Shown: positions 29,137 through 40,551 of the stretch, piece by piece
How the letters are laid out: every line of letters starts with the position of its first letter
How positions within the stretch are numbered: position 1 is the stretch's first letter
Assembly (NCBI RefSeq): GCF_000347775.1
Contig: NZ_APAT01000013.1
Coordinates: 62,001 to 126,000 of the forward strand
Length of the DNA: 64,000 nt
Direction of reading: 5' to 3'
From: Marinobacter santoriniensis NKSG1
GTDB taxonomy: Bacteria; Pseudomonadota; Gammaproteobacteria; Pseudomonadales; Oleiphilaceae
The notes under the pieces: generated by a model
What the model was told of the DNA's origin: nothing
Database searches by the model: none
What the model saw: the letters and a program-made list of their open reading frames with translations, nothing else
Translations under genes and position numbers: made by a program

Positions 29137-29355
29137 GGTGCGCCCTTGATTTCCTTGAACAAAACCGATGCTGACGTGCCAGGGAGTTGAAACAGTTCAA
29201 CCATATGTCCTGATACGAAAAGCGGCATTCTGTTTATTGTTGATGCCCTTATTAAGGCCTGAATTTGTGAAAAATTCCAGTGGTTTAAGGTAACAGATGA
29301 TTTCCTGTCGTTCGCAAAGTGACACGGTACGAAAAAATAAAGCAGGAAAATAAAA
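29137..29355. other. Intergenic region between atpG and the chemoreceptor
   Basis: 219 AT-rich bases upstream of the chemoreceptor on the minus strand. I found a small dyad GAATTT/AAATTC near 29262-29278 and no convincing sigma-28 or sigma-70 promoter or terminator. Confidence 0.3.
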
Positions 29356-30255
29356 TCAAATTGTGTGGTCTGTCGACCCGGTTGTCTCGAATCCCGAAAT
29401 CAGGTCGAGGAGCTCCGATGTGATGATCGACTGCCGGACCCGGCGGAAATTCATGGTGACATCCTCCAGCCGCTCGTCCAGCGCCCGCTCTGCCGACTGC
29501 ATGGCAACAAGCCGACTGGCATGTTCGCTCGCCTGGGATCCCGCACAGGCACGGAACAGCAGCACAAAGAGATATTGATCGAGCAGTCGCTGGAACAGGA
29601 TCTGCCGGTCCATGGTGTAGGTCGGGAGCGAACGGGAGGGCCAGCGCTCTTCCTCCAGGCGATGAAACCTCTGGAGATTCACCGGAAGCAGTTCAACGCC
29701 GATCGGATGATACCCCGACCGTTTCAGTGGATGGTTGTAGAACAGGTAGACGTAGTGAACATTCCCTGTTTCGCGCCATTCATCGATCGTGATCAGGATG
29801 CGTTCGACCAGGCCGGTGATCTGGGCGGCGGAACCGGGTACCGGCATCACCTCACCAACGCGCTCTCCCGCGTCCTCGAGATTTTCGGCGACACGAGTGC
29901 CGATCGCGAGAATCTGTCGATGGGTACCTTCTGCGGGAATGGCCCCCATCCGTTCCGTGGCATACCGGGCGATGTCTTCGTTGAATCGACCGCACAGGCC
30001 GTGATCAGAACCAAAAATGATGGCGCCCAGCCGGTGTGCCGTTCCGGGGCGTGGGGGATTGAACCCGGCTGGATCATAATCTTTGAGCACAATGTGCAAC
30101 CCCATCTCGATGGTCCGGTAGTAGCCGTCGAGAGCGCCGACGGCCTGATCGTACTGATGGATGTTGGCGGCTGAGAGGGCCTTCATGGTCTTCACAATGC
30201 CTCGAAGATCCTCGAGGTTGTCCATTTTATTGTGCAGGTATTCCAGCGTTTCCAT
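29356..30255 (-). CDS. atpG: N-ATPase gamma subunit
   Basis: Central rotor shaft of the N-type rotary ATPase. 299 residues; long N-terminal helix (HNKMDNLEDLRGIVKTMKALSAANI), the Rossmann-like middle (IIFGSDHGLCGRFNEDIAR) and a long C-terminal helix (ASRLVAMQSAERALDERLEDVTMNFRR region). Slightly longer than typical F-type gamma. Last gene of the nine-gene operon, 13 bases after atpA. Confidence 0.88.
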   Translation of the reverse strand: METLEYLHNKMDNLEDLRGIVKTMKALSAANIHQYDQAVGALDGYYRTIEMGLHIVLKDYDPAGFNPPRPGTAHRLGAIIFGSDHGLCGRFNEDIARYATERMGAIPAEGTHRQILAIGTRVAENLEDAGERVGEVMPVPGSAAQITGLVERILITIDEWRETGNVHYVYLFYNHPLKRSGYHPIGVELLPVNLQRFHRLEEERWPSRSLPTYTMDRQILFQRLLDQYLFVLLFRACAGSQASEHASRLVAMQSAERALDERLEDVTMNFRRVRQSIITSELLDLISGFETTGSTDHTI

Positions 30256-30268
30256 GGTATTGGTCCGA

Positions 30269-31795
30269 TCAGGAGGTCAGGGCGGTCAGGCTGGTGGATA
30301 TATCGTCAAGGATCCGTTGTGACTGTTCTTTGTCCAGGGGCTTGCCGCTATCGATGTGGGCGCAGAGCTCGGGCAGCCTTTCAAGCAACCCGCGGCGGAT
30401 CAATTCTTCCGCGTCGGCCAGTTCCTCCAGGGGCAGGCTGTCGAAAAGGCCCGCATTCACTGCCGTGAGAATGCCCACCTGCTCGCTGGTCCGAAGGGGG
30501 CGATGCTCACTCTGTTTGAGAATTTCCCGAACGCGTCGGCCCCGTTCAATGGTGTCTCTGGTTTCCGGGTCCAGTCGCGTTGAGAATCGGGCGAAGGTTT
30601 CCAGTTCCTCGAATTGGGAATAGGCGAGGCGAAGGTCGCTGGCAACGGTCCGGAGCGCCGGATGCTGGGTTTTTCCGCCCACCCTGGAGACGGACTTGCC
30701 GATGTTGATGGCGGGCAGCAAACCTTTCTGGAACAGCGTCGGGGAGAGGTAGATCTGCCCATCGGTAATCGAAATGAGATTGGTGGGGATGTAGGCCGAA
30801 ATGTCCTGGGCCTGGGTCTCGATGATGGGCAGTGCTGTCAGGGAGCCACCACCATACTCGGTGCGCATGTGGGTGCTGCGTTCAAGCAGACGCGAGTGGA
30901 TGTAGAAAATGTCGCCGGGATAAGCTTCCCTCCCGGGTGGGCGGCGCAGGAGCAGGGACAGTTCCCGGTAGGCGCGGGCGTGGCGGGTCAGATCGTCATA
31001 GACAATGAGCACATCGCGCCCCTGTTCCATGAAATATTCGGCCATGGTTGTGGCCGCATAGGGGGTAATGTATCTGAGCCCGGCCGGGTCCTCGTCAGAG
31101 GCAACGACGACAATGGTATGGTCAAGTGCATCGTGCTGGCGAAGCGTTTCGATCACCTTCGCAACGGATGTGCCGCGTTGACCAACGGCACAATAAACGC
31201 AGATAACGCCCTTGTCCCGCTGATTGATAATGGTATCAATGGCGATGGACGTCTTGCCCGTCTGGCGGTCGCCGAGAATCAGCTCCCGTTGCCCCCGACC
31301 TATGGGAATCAGGGCGTCGATCGGTTTCAGTCCGGTTTCCAGCGGGACCGTAACCGGCGCGCGTTCAATGATTTCCGGTGCTGTCCGTTCGATGGGCCGG
31401 CGTTCGTGCACCTCCAGCGGTTTGCCACCATCAAGCACTTTTCCTGTTGCGTCTACAATCCGGCCGAGCAGGCCATCGCCTACCGGTGTGTCGGTCTCCC
31501 GGCCTGTGGCGGTCACTCGGACGCCGGCGCCCTGCTGTTCGTTTTCACCGAGGAGAATGACACCGACCTCGTCAGGTTCCAGATTGATTGCGACGCCCAA
31601 TACGCCCCCGGGGAACGCCACCAGCTCTTCCGAGGAAATGCTGGCCAGTCCCTGAACGCGCGCAATACCGCCGCCAACCTGAAGGACCGTGCCCGTTTCC
31701 TGACAGATCAACGCTGGCTGCCTATGGACCAGTTCCTGCCGGACCCTCGACATGGTATCTGACAGCATCCGGTTCAGTGCGCCATCATGTTCCAT
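30269..31795 (-). CDS. atpA: N-ATPase alpha subunit
   Basis: Non-catalytic nucleotide-binding subunit of the F1-like head. 508 residues; Walker [12 protein letters not shown] near 177, the alpha signature region [29 protein letters not shown], and C-terminal helical domain. The N-terminus includes [19 protein letters not shown]. It overlaps the end of atpF by 11 bases, so translation is coupled. Confidence 0.95.
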   Translation of the reverse strand: MEHDGALNRMLSDTMSRVRQELVHRQPALICQETGTVLQVGGGIARVQGLASISSEELVAFPGGVLGVAINLEPDEVGVILLGENEQQGAGVRVTATGRETDTPVGDGLLGRIVDATGKVLDGGKPLEVHERRPIERTAPEIIERAPVTVPLETGLKPIDALIPIGRGQRELILGDRQTGKTSIAIDTIINQRDKGVICVYCAVGQRGTSVAKVIETLRQHDALDHTIVVVASDEDPAGLRYITPYAATTMAEYFMEQGRDVLIVYDDLTRHARAYRELSLLLRRPPGREAYPGDIFYIHSRLLERSTHMRTEYGGGSLTALPIIETQAQDISAYIPTNLISITDGQIYLSPTLFQKGLLPAINIGKSVSRVGGKTQHPALRTVASDLRLAYSQFEELETFARFSTRLDPETRDTIERGRRVREILKQSEHRPLRTSEQVGILTAVNAGLFDSLPLEELADAEELIRRGLLERLPELCAHIDSGKPLDKEQSQRILDDISTSLTALTS

Positions 31796-32552
31796 CGGAT
31801 GCTGCCTCTACCGGTTCGAAAGCCTTCTCTATGCGAGTCGTCAATTCATTCAGGTAGTCGGACAGGTTCCAGGCAATCCGGAGTCCCCCGCCGATCAGTT
31901 CGATGCCGCAGATGAGATCCGCGTTGCTCGCATAGTCGACGGCCACAGTGGGGCCGACCTGTTCGTGAATTGCCCGGGTCAGGGCGCTGCGGACAGGAGG
32001 ACTGAGCTCAAAAGCGCTGGTAACGACGATGGCGTCTTTCGAGTCCCGAAGGGCATCCCTGAGTTCCTGTTGGAGATGATGGATCCGGCGCGCGAGGGCG
32101 TGAGCCATTTTTTCTTCCAGCGCTTCGTCCGCAAGGTCCCGCAGCGCATTTCGGGCGATTGACTCGACCACCTCAAGCGTCTGTGTTCGCAATCCATCAA
32201 TGAAGGCGGACTTCTCTTCGGACACTTCGCGCATCCAGTTAGTCCGGGCCTGAGCCGTTTCCTCACGCGCTTCGTCAAGCAACTGGCTTCGGGTCTGTCT
32301 TGCCGATTGACGGGCCTCTTCGAGCAGTTCCTCGCGCTTCGTCTCCAGCTCGGCAATCCTGTCCTGGTAAGTCTTCCGTTCGTTTTCAGCAAGCTGTTCA
32401 CGCTGTTCTGCGTCATCAACCCGGTCCCGTATGGTTTGTTCCCGCCGGTCCATGGCGCGAATGACCGGTTGGTAGAGAAAACGTTTAAGCAACCAGACCA
32501 GTACAAGAAAGTTAACGACCTGTGCGGAGACCGTTATCCAGTCAATGTCCAT
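31785..32552 (-). CDS. atpF: N-ATPase b subunit with delta-like C-terminal region
   Basis: 255 residues, about 100 longer than a usual b subunit. One membrane helix near residues 7-25, a long charged coiled coil to about 150, then a segment ([17 protein letters not shown] and [22 protein letters not shown]) that resembles the C-terminal domain of the delta subunit. The operon has no separate delta gene, as is known for N-ATPases, so a b-delta fusion as peripheral stalk is the natural reading. The fusion is inference from motif likeness. Confidence 0.85.
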   Translation of the reverse strand: MDIDWITVSAQVVNFLVLVWLLKRFLYQPVIRAMDRREQTIRDRVDDAEQREQLAENERKTYQDRIAELETKREELLEEARQSARQTRSQLLDEAREETAQARTNWMREVSEEKSAFIDGLRTQTLEVVESIARNALRDLADEALEEKMAHALARRIHHLQQELRDALRDSKDAIVVTSAFELSPPVRSALTRAIHEQVGPTVAVDYASNADLICGIELIGGGLRIAWNLSDYLNELTTRIEKAFEPVEAASDGT

Positions 32553-32555
32553 GAA

Positions 32556-32834
32556 TCACCCTCCCGCCGCAGCGGTCACATGATTCCAGAAGGGGTTGGC
32601 GAAGATCAGGATCATGGCCACGACAAAACAATAGATCGCCGTAGACTCGATCATGGCCAGGCCGACGAACAGGGTTCGGGTGATGGTGGCAGATTCGTCA
32701 GGCTGCTGGGCAATGGCACTGAGGGCCTGTGCGACCGCCCGTGCCTCTCCGAAGGCGGGGCCAAGGGACCCGATCGCAATCGTCAGGCCTGCGGTAATGA
32801 CTGACACCATGCCAATGATCGAGATGCTGTCCAT
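32556..32834 (-). CDS. atpE: N-ATPase c subunit (rotor ring)
   Basis: 92 residues, two membrane helices joined by a polar loop (IAQQPDES). Helix 2 has Glu63 followed by Ser64, Thr65 and Tyr68 (MIESTAIY), the residues that form the Na+ site in Na+-type rings. Helix 1 has Glu30 (GPAFGEAR) where Na+-type rings have Gln. The double glutamate is a feature known in N-type rings, one of which (Burkholderia pseudomallei) has been reported as H+-specific, so ion choice cannot be settled by sequence. Confidence 0.92.
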   Translation of the reverse strand: MDSISIIGMVSVITAGLTIAIGSLGPAFGEARAVAQALSAIAQQPDESATITRTLFVGLAMIESTAIYCFVVAMILIFANPFWNHVTAAAGG

Positions 32835-32846
32835 AGAGTAACTCCT

Positions 32847-33560
32847 TCAGCGTTCCTGGGAGGGGGGGGATGTCTTTGTGTTCTTTTTTCCGGGCTCCTG
32901 GGCCGAGGTTGCCGAAGCGATGTAGACCATGGCCAGAACGGCGAAAATGTAGGCCTGGATCATGCCGGTCAGAAGCCCCAGCAGCTGCATGACGATGGGA
33001 AAAAAATAGGGTGTCAGGCTCAGGAGGATGGCGACGATAACGGTCCCGCTCATGATGTTGCCATACAGGCGAACGGCCAGCGCAACGGTTCGGGAAAGCT
33101 CCCCGATAATGTTGAACGGCAGCATCAGAGGCGTCGGCTGAATGTAATGCCGCAGATAACGCCCGGCTCCCCGATTGGCTATGCCAAAAACGGGGACCGC
33201 AATAAACACGCAGATTGCCAGGGCTGCCGTGGTCGAAAGTGAGCCTGTAGGTGCCTGGTAGCCCGGGACGATATTGAGAAGATTGGCGGTAGCAATGAAC
33301 AGGAACAGTGTGCCTACAAAGGGCAGGTAGGGGCCGGGGTTTTGCAGGCTTACCTGGGCGATCTGGTCCCTGATACCCGTTACCACGACTTCCAGCAGGT
33401 TTTGCAGACGCGACAGCCCCGGGCCTTCAGAAAGGTTCCGGGTGATCAGCCATGAGCCGACCGCCAGAAGCAGCATGACCAGCCAGGTGAAGACGATGGT
33501 TGCGTTAAGGGTAACGCCATTCCATTGCCAGTACACAATGCTGTCCGGAGAAATGGTCAT
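32847..33560 (-). CDS. atpB: N-ATPase a subunit (ion channel half)
   Basis: 237 residues with five or six membrane helices. The essential Arg is in ELSRTVALAVRLYGNIMSG near 150, as in all rotary F-type a subunits, followed by a last helix with Gln (GMIQAYIFAVLAMVYI). Its start overlaps atpR by 4 bases. Confidence 0.93.
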   Translation of the reverse strand: MTISPDSIVYWQWNGVTLNATIVFTWLVMLLLAVGSWLITRNLSEGPGLSRLQNLLEVVVTGIRDQIAQVSLQNPGPYLPFVGTLFLFIATANLLNIVPGYQAPTGSLSTTAALAICVFIAVPVFGIANRGAGRYLRHYIQPTPLMLPFNIIGELSRTVALAVRLYGNIMSGTVIVAILLSLTPYFFPIVMQLLGLLTGMIQAYIFAVLAMVYIASATSAQEPGKKNTKTSPPSQER

Positions 33561-33868
33561 GAGTCGACACCTCCATTCACCTCCTGCGGGCGCTGCAGAC
33601 GCCTTGAGAGAAACAGTCTGGGCAGGGTGAAGCCGGCCACCGCAACGAGAATCTGATCCCAGCTTCCCATTTGTACGATGACATAGAACCCCGCTAGTGA
33701 GATTGCAAATCTCAGTATCAGGCTTGCGAACACCAGAAGTGCCGGGTGCCGCGTGGTGGGAAGCTTTTGCACCGTCAGCCAGAGCCCCCAGAGAAACGCC
33801 AGTCCGAGGACAGCGCCGCCGGCCAGATAGATGCCGTAATAGAGGATCAGGCCTGCTGCTTCAGTCAC
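33557..33868 (-). CDS. atpR: N-ATPase accessory membrane protein AtpR
   Basis: 103 residues with three membrane helices (about 8-30, 44-62, 68-85) and an Arg in the middle helix region (SLILRFAISLAGFYVI). AtpR is a small protein found only in N-ATPase operons, thought to help assemble the c ring. The name rests on size, topology and position. Overlaps atpQ by 8 bases. Confidence 0.8.
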   Translation of the reverse strand: MTEAAGLILYYGIYLAGGAVLGLAFLWGLWLTVQKLPTTRHPALLVFASLILRFAISLAGFYVIVQMGSWDQILVAVAGFTLPRLFLSRRLQRPQEVNGGVDS

Positions 33869-34167
33869 GATGACTCTCCTGTTTGATCCAGTACCAAGCG
33901 TTTGCGCAGCCCAGCGCGAGGCCGATGAACAGCAGGGTTAGAGTCCAGGACACCTCGCCGGGCCAGCGCCCATCGGCCCAGACCCCCACCGCGATTCCGA
34001 TCAGGGTCGGTATGGCAACCGACCAGCCCACCAGACCAAACATGCCCAGACCAAACCAGGCCGGCCCGGGTTTCTGTTCACGGGCCTGTTGCTTGCGCTG
34101 AGCCCGGCGACCGATTTTCCGACCCAGGCGATCCGGGTCCTGGTCAGAGCCGTGGTGGCGCGGGAAG

Positions 34168-34175
<8 letters not shown>
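33861..34175 (-). CDS. atpQ: N-ATPase accessory membrane protein AtpQ (AtpI/AtpZ-like)
   Basis: 104 residues: a basic N-terminal tail (LGRKIGRRAQRKQQAREQK) and two membrane helices (about 45-66 and 75-93) as in AtpI/AtpZ proteins. In N-ATPase operons this gene is called atpQ. It overlaps both neighbours by 8 bases. The role in assembly or Mg2+ uptake is inferred from related proteins. Confidence 0.8.
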
Positions 34176-36320
<2,145 letters not shown>

Positions 36321-38008
36321 ATGACAATGAAAACCACTATCTTCAAGAGAAAGCCGCTTGCTGGAGCGGTTATCTGTTCCGTGCTCGGTTTGTCGCCGAT
36401 GGCCTTTGCCGCAACGGTTGACAGCGTTAATACTGACAATCTCTCTGTTCCACCAGTCGAAGGCAAAACGCTCGTTTACACGGATGCTGATGGAACGGCG
36501 AGCTTCGGCTGGATTGATCCAATCAACGACAGCGGCGACGTGGGGCTGGGGATCTCGGTCTATAACGAAGCCTTCAGTGTTCAGCAGGGGGCTTATGACT
36601 TTGACGGTTGCATCATGGCGCAGCCGGATCTTCAACCGAATCCGAATTGCTTGGCACCTGGGGATTCCGGTAAACGTTTCAAGCTGAAGACCACAGAAAC
36701 CAACGGCCCGATTGATCTGGTCTTCAACATTACCGTCGATGGCACGACCAAGCTATCGGTAAGCTGTCGAACCTGACGGATGCGCTCAACACGGCAGGCG
36801 GCGATCTGAAGGGGTTCCGGTTTGAAACCGGCTTCGGGGTGGGTAACGACTTTGTGCCTTCCACCGCCTCGGACGGGCTGACTTTCCCCCGCACCAACGA
36901 CGATTCCTCGAAACTCTCTGTCGGCTCCCTTGGAAAGTATCCGGGCGGTCTGTTCGGCGGCAGTAAAGTCGAGGGCCTACCGTTTTTCAGCACCAGCATT
37001 GCCGAGTTTGTTGAATCGAACGCGACGGATCTCGATTCGGACATGATTGAGACTAACGGCACGATTCCGACGCCCTATTCAGATCTGTTCGGCAACTGGA
37101 GAACCCTGCAAAAGGTACCAACCGGCTGGTTCTTCGATCATGACGGCAACCCGGCCAACGACTCCATTCTTCTGGCTTGGAATGATGGAACGGCGAGTGC
37201 GCCAGATTGGAAGACCTATGAGAAGGTATTCAACTCAGGGGTTACTTTCGACCTTGACAACGACCCGTCAACACCGGAAACGCCGGCTACTGCGTGGGAT
37301 CCTAATAATGGTGATTTTGATCCGACTGTTGCCGGCGACGTTATGCCGCTCGTAGAGACGCTGGATGAGGGTGATCCTGAGGGAGCCGTAACTGATGCGA
37401 TTTCTCTCAGCGGGACAGCAGCTTCCACGCTCTATAATGGTAACTTCAAGGTTCTGATCGAAGGCCAGGCGGTGACCATCGATTCCTTTGCCGATTGGGC
37501 CAATACTCCACTTACCGTGGTCGATAGCAGCAATGGTAATGCGCTTTACGCCACCTGGTATCCGGACGAAGGCGAAGACGGCATGTATCAACTGGCGTCG
37601 GACTCTTCCTGGGTGAGCCTGTCGGATATGAATGCCGAGATTTCCAGCTCTGGCGGTACGCTGGTGCGCAAGGCCGGGTACGTTCAGGGACCCGTGGAAG
37701 ACCTGGCGAACGTCAATATCAACACCACGGTCAGTGTGGCGAATACGTCGGCCTGGCCGACCTGTACCAGTGATGGCACGGCGACACACTGTACCTTCAC
37801 TCTCCGGGTCACCGGTCTGAATGATTCGGTTGCCCAGCCGACCATTCCAGCAACGCCGGTTGCGGCGGCGGCCCCGTCAGAAGGTCGCGGCACAACGTTC
37901 GGATGTACCGCTGGTAAGCCGGGCGCTCCGTTTGACCCCGTTCTGCCAGGCATGGCGCTGATGGCCATGGCCGGACTGTGGGCGCGTAAGCGCTTTGCCA
38001 AAGCCTGA
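36321..38008 (+). pseudogene. Choice-of-anchor F family surface protein, frameshifted
   Basis: Two adjoining frames make one protein of about 560 residues. Part 1 (36321-36776) has a signal peptide (residues 1-28, ending PMAFA-A) and ends in a premature TGA. Part 2 is open upstream of 36839, where KLSNLTDALNTAGGDLKGF and FETGFGVGNDFVPSTASDGL continue the domain and match choice-of-anchor F proteins. The shift lies between about 36749 and 36760 and would be repaired by adding one base (or removing two). The C-terminus GCTAGKPGAPFDPVLPG, a hydrophobic stretch and ARKRFAKA forms a Cys-containing CTERM-like sorting signal (JDVT-CTERM is the best likeness). Could be a real mutation, a sequencing error or, less likely, programmed frameshifting. 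Confidence 0.75.
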
Positions 38009-38043
38009 TATGCCCGGTCGTTAAATAGCCAGAGGCAGAAACG

Positions 38044-38077
38044 AAAAACGGGGCTGAATTTCAGCCCCGTTTTTTTG
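38044..38077. terminator. Bidirectional terminator
   Basis: ACGGGGCTG (38048-38056) and CAGCCCCGT (38062-38070), loop AATTT, flanked by A-run and T-run. Serves the anchored-protein gene and the convergent DUF2058 gene. Confidence 0.88.
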
Positions 38078-38091
38078 TGTCCGGGAACAAT

Positions 38092-38628
38092 CTACCACAT
38101 CAGATCGTCCGGGATTTCGTACCCGGCATACGGATCATCGTCTCCCTGATCATCCTGTTTCCGGTCGTGAAGAACGACCACGGCGCTTTCATCCCGTTCC
38201 ATGATCTTGCGGGCAACCTTTTCAGGGACCACGTTGTAATCTTCGCCAAGGCGGACAACGGCCAGGCGGCCCCGGGAAAGTTGGTCCACCATGGTATCGT
38301 CGACCAGGATTTTCTTGATCTTCTTGCCGTCGACAAACTGGTAGGAAGTTTCAGCCTTGCTGCGGTCCAGGCGGTTGGTCTCGACCAGTTGGCGAATCTG
38401 TGCCTGTATGGCTTTTTTCTCGGCCTCTTTCTGACGCTCAAGGTTCAGCTGACGGTCCCGTTCGGCTTTTTCTTCACGGGCCTTTCGTGCCCGGATCTCG
38501 GCTTCATTGACCTGGACCGAACCTTTGGGCTGCTGTTTACGCTGTTTTCGTTTCTCGTTGCGGACCGATCGGGCCTTCTTCTCATCGGCCAGGCCGGCCT
38601 TCAAAAGCTGATCCTGTAAGGACGCCAT
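38092..38628 (-). CDS. DUF2058 family protein
   Basis: 178 residues, highly charged. Begins MASLQDQLLKAGLADEKKA and has a Lys/Arg/Glu-rich coiled-coil (about 18-75) then QLVETNRLDR and YQFVDGKKIKKILVDDTM, all typical of DUF2058 (E. coli YaiL). Function unknown; some members are annotated as nucleoprotein- or polynucleotide-associated. Divergent from dbpA. Confidence 0.85.
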   Translation of the reverse strand: MASLQDQLLKAGLADEKKARSVRNEKRKQRKQQPKGSVQVNEAEIRARKAREEKAERDRQLNLERQKEAEKKAIQAQIRQLVETNRLDRSKAETSYQFVDGKKIKKILVDDTMVDQLSRGRLAVVRLGEDYNVVPEKVARKIMERDESAVVVLHDRKQDDQGDDDPYAGYEIPDDLMW

Positions 38629-38734
38629 TATGTACTCCGTCGAATAGTTGCGAACTCGCCTGTTACGATGGGGTAGTATACGCCGTCATTTTCGCCTTCA
38701 TAAACCGTACCTCACGATTCCGGACAGTTTGCCT

Positions 38735-40108
38735 ATGCCTTCCTTCGACGACTTCGGTCTTTCCCCGGCCATGATGTCCAGCCTGAGCCGGCTCGGGCTG
38801 GTTCAACCCACCGATATCCAGCGTCAGGCACTGCCTCACTGTCTTGCTGGCCGGGATGTCATTGCCATGGCTCGCACCGGCAGTGGCAAGACGGCGGCGT
38901 TCGGCATCGGGCTGGTAGAAAACCTGCGCCCCCGGGACTTTTCGGTCCAGGCGCTGGTGTTGTGCCCGACCCGGGAACTGGCCGACCAGGTGGCCAAAGC
39001 ATTGAGGGAGCTGGCACGGGCGAAGCGGAATATCAAGATCCTGACCTTATGCGGCGGTGTCCCGATCGGGCCTCAGATTGGCTCCCTGAGCCACGGTGCC
39101 CATATCGTGGTGGGAACCCCCGGACGTATTGAGGATCATCTGCGCAAAGGCACGCTGGATCTGGGTAAGGCCGGAATGGTCGTGCTGGATGAGGCCGACC
39201 GTATGCTGGACATGGGCTTCGAGGCCTCGGTGGAGACGATCCTGGCCGCCACGCCGGATCGTCGGCAGACACTGATGTTCTCTGCGACCTGGCCCGGGGC
39301 AATTCGTGCCCTCAGTGGTCGTTACCAGAAAGATCCGGTTGATGTGCGGGTCGAGGGAGCGCAGGCGGCTCCGGATATCCGCGAAGTCTTTTTTGAAATT
39401 CCACCCCAGGCCGAAGTTCCGGCGGTCATGGCCTTGCTGTCCCGGTATCAGCCGACTTCGGCCATCGTGTTCTGTGCTACCAAACAGAACTGTGACGATC
39501 TTGCAGCGCGTCTGCGTGAGCATGGCTTTTCGGCAGAGGCGTTGCACGGTGATCTCGATCAAAGAGAGCGGGACAGCGTGCTGGTACGCTTCGGTAATCG
39601 TAGTTGTTCGATACTGGTGGCAACGGATGTGGCCGCCCGAGGTCTGGACATCAAGTCCCTGCCGCTGGTGATCAATGCCGAGCCGGCAAGGGATCCGGAG
39701 GTCCATACCCATCGCATCGGACGAACCGGCAGAGCGGGTGAGGAAGGTGTTGCCGTTACCCTCTGTACTCCTTCAAAAGGGCACAAGATATCCCGTCTGG
39801 AGTCGGCCCGGGGGCAGGCGGTCCAATGGGGCGATTCGGATGCTTTGCTTGCGACAGAGATCAGCCCGGTGACGCCTCCCATGGTGACTCTGAACATTGC
39901 CGGTGGACGAAAGAACAAAGTTCGTCCCGGAGATATTCTGGGCGCCCTGACCGGTGAGGCGGGTATCCCCGGCAATGCAGTTGGCAAGATTGATCTGTTC
40001 GAGTTCGAGAGTTTTGTCGCGATTGAGACGGACTACGCGGCCCCGGCCCTGAAGCGCCTTGAGCGCGGCAAGATCAAGGGCCGAAACCTTCGGGTTCGTT
40101 ACGCCTGA
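38735..40108 (+). CDS. dbpA: ATP-dependent RNA helicase DbpA
   Basis: DEAD-box helicase acting on 23S rRNA hairpin 92 in 50S assembly. 457 residues from ATG 38735, the same length as E. coli DbpA; an upstream in-frame start at 38648 is not conserved. Motifs: Q motif PTDIQRQALP, Walker A ARTGSGKT near 47, PTRELADQ, DEAD as DEADRMLDMG, SAT, and HRIGRTGRAG. The C-terminal 75 residues (GGRKNKVRPGDILGALTGEAG, then KIDLFEFESFVAI) form the RNA-binding domain specific to DbpA. Confidence 0.95.
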   Translation: MPSFDDFGLSPAMMSSLSRLGLVQPTDIQRQALPHCLAGRDVIAMARTGSGKTAAFGIGLVENLRPRDFSVQALVLCPTRELADQVAKALRELARAKRNIKILTLCGGVPIGPQIGSLSHGAHIVVGTPGRIEDHLRKGTLDLGKAGMVVLDEADRMLDMGFEASVETILAATPDRRQTLMFSATWPGAIRALSGRYQKDPVDVRVEGAQAAPDIREVFFEIPPQAEVPAVMALLSRYQPTSAIVFCATKQNCDDLAARLREHGFSAEALHGDLDQRERDSVLVRFGNRSCSILVATDVAARGLDIKSLPLVINAEPARDPEVHTHRIGRTGRAGEEGVAVTLCTPSKGHKISRLESARGQAVQWGDSDALLATEISPVTPPMVTLNIAGGRKNKVRPGDILGALTGEAGIPGNAVGKIDLFEFESFVAIETDYAAPALKRLERGKIKGRNLRVRYA

Positions 40109-40260
40109 CAGGGTTTCGGAAAACGCGTATGGAAAATAGGGTTCTTGGTTGCCGGGCACCGTTTGAAACGGTACATTACGCAGGATTAATCTGACGTGTT
40201 ACCTGCGCCGGACTGCGCAGATAGGGAAGTTACACACAACAAAACAGGTAGCTGTTCGAT
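40109..40260. promoter_or_regulatory. Upstream region of oadGAB with a perfect dyad
   Basis: Contains ACCGTTT-G-AAACGGT at 40158-40172, a perfect 7-bp inverted repeat around one base, overlapping a possible -35 TTGAAA (40163-40168) that has TTAATC 17 bases downstream. A repressor site over the oad promoter is one reading; the promoter itself is weak. Confidence 0.35.
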
Positions 40261-40512
40261 ATGAATGAGCTGATGTCACAAGCCGTCGATCTGATGATCG
40301 CAGGAATGGGCTTCGTGTTTGCATTCCTGATTATTCTGGTGTTTGCAACCGGCCTGATGTCCCGAATTATCACCCGCTTTTCCTCTCCGGAGCCGGCGAC
40401 ACCGGCCCGATCTCCCCGAGCCAGGCCAAAAGCCCCCGCGTCTGTGGATGCTGATACCGCCGAGGCCATCAAGAAGGCGATTGCACAATACCGGACTCGC
40501 CACAAGAAGTGA
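40261..40512 (+). CDS. oadG: Oxaloacetate decarboxylase gamma subunit
   Basis: 83 residues: one membrane helix (about 12-36), then a Pro/Ala-rich linker and a helical tail (AEAIKKAIAQYRTRHKK). Gamma anchors the alpha subunit to the membrane beta subunit. oadG-oadA-oadB is the standard order. Recognition depends on context because gamma subunits are poorly conserved. Confidence 0.9.
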   Translation: MNELMSQAVDLMIAGMGFVFAFLIILVFATGLMSRIITRFSSPEPATPARSPRARPKAPASVDADTAEAIKKAIAQYRTRHKK

Positions 40513-40551
40513 GCCGGACACCGATTGGAACCTTTTCAGAAGGCTGACGCG

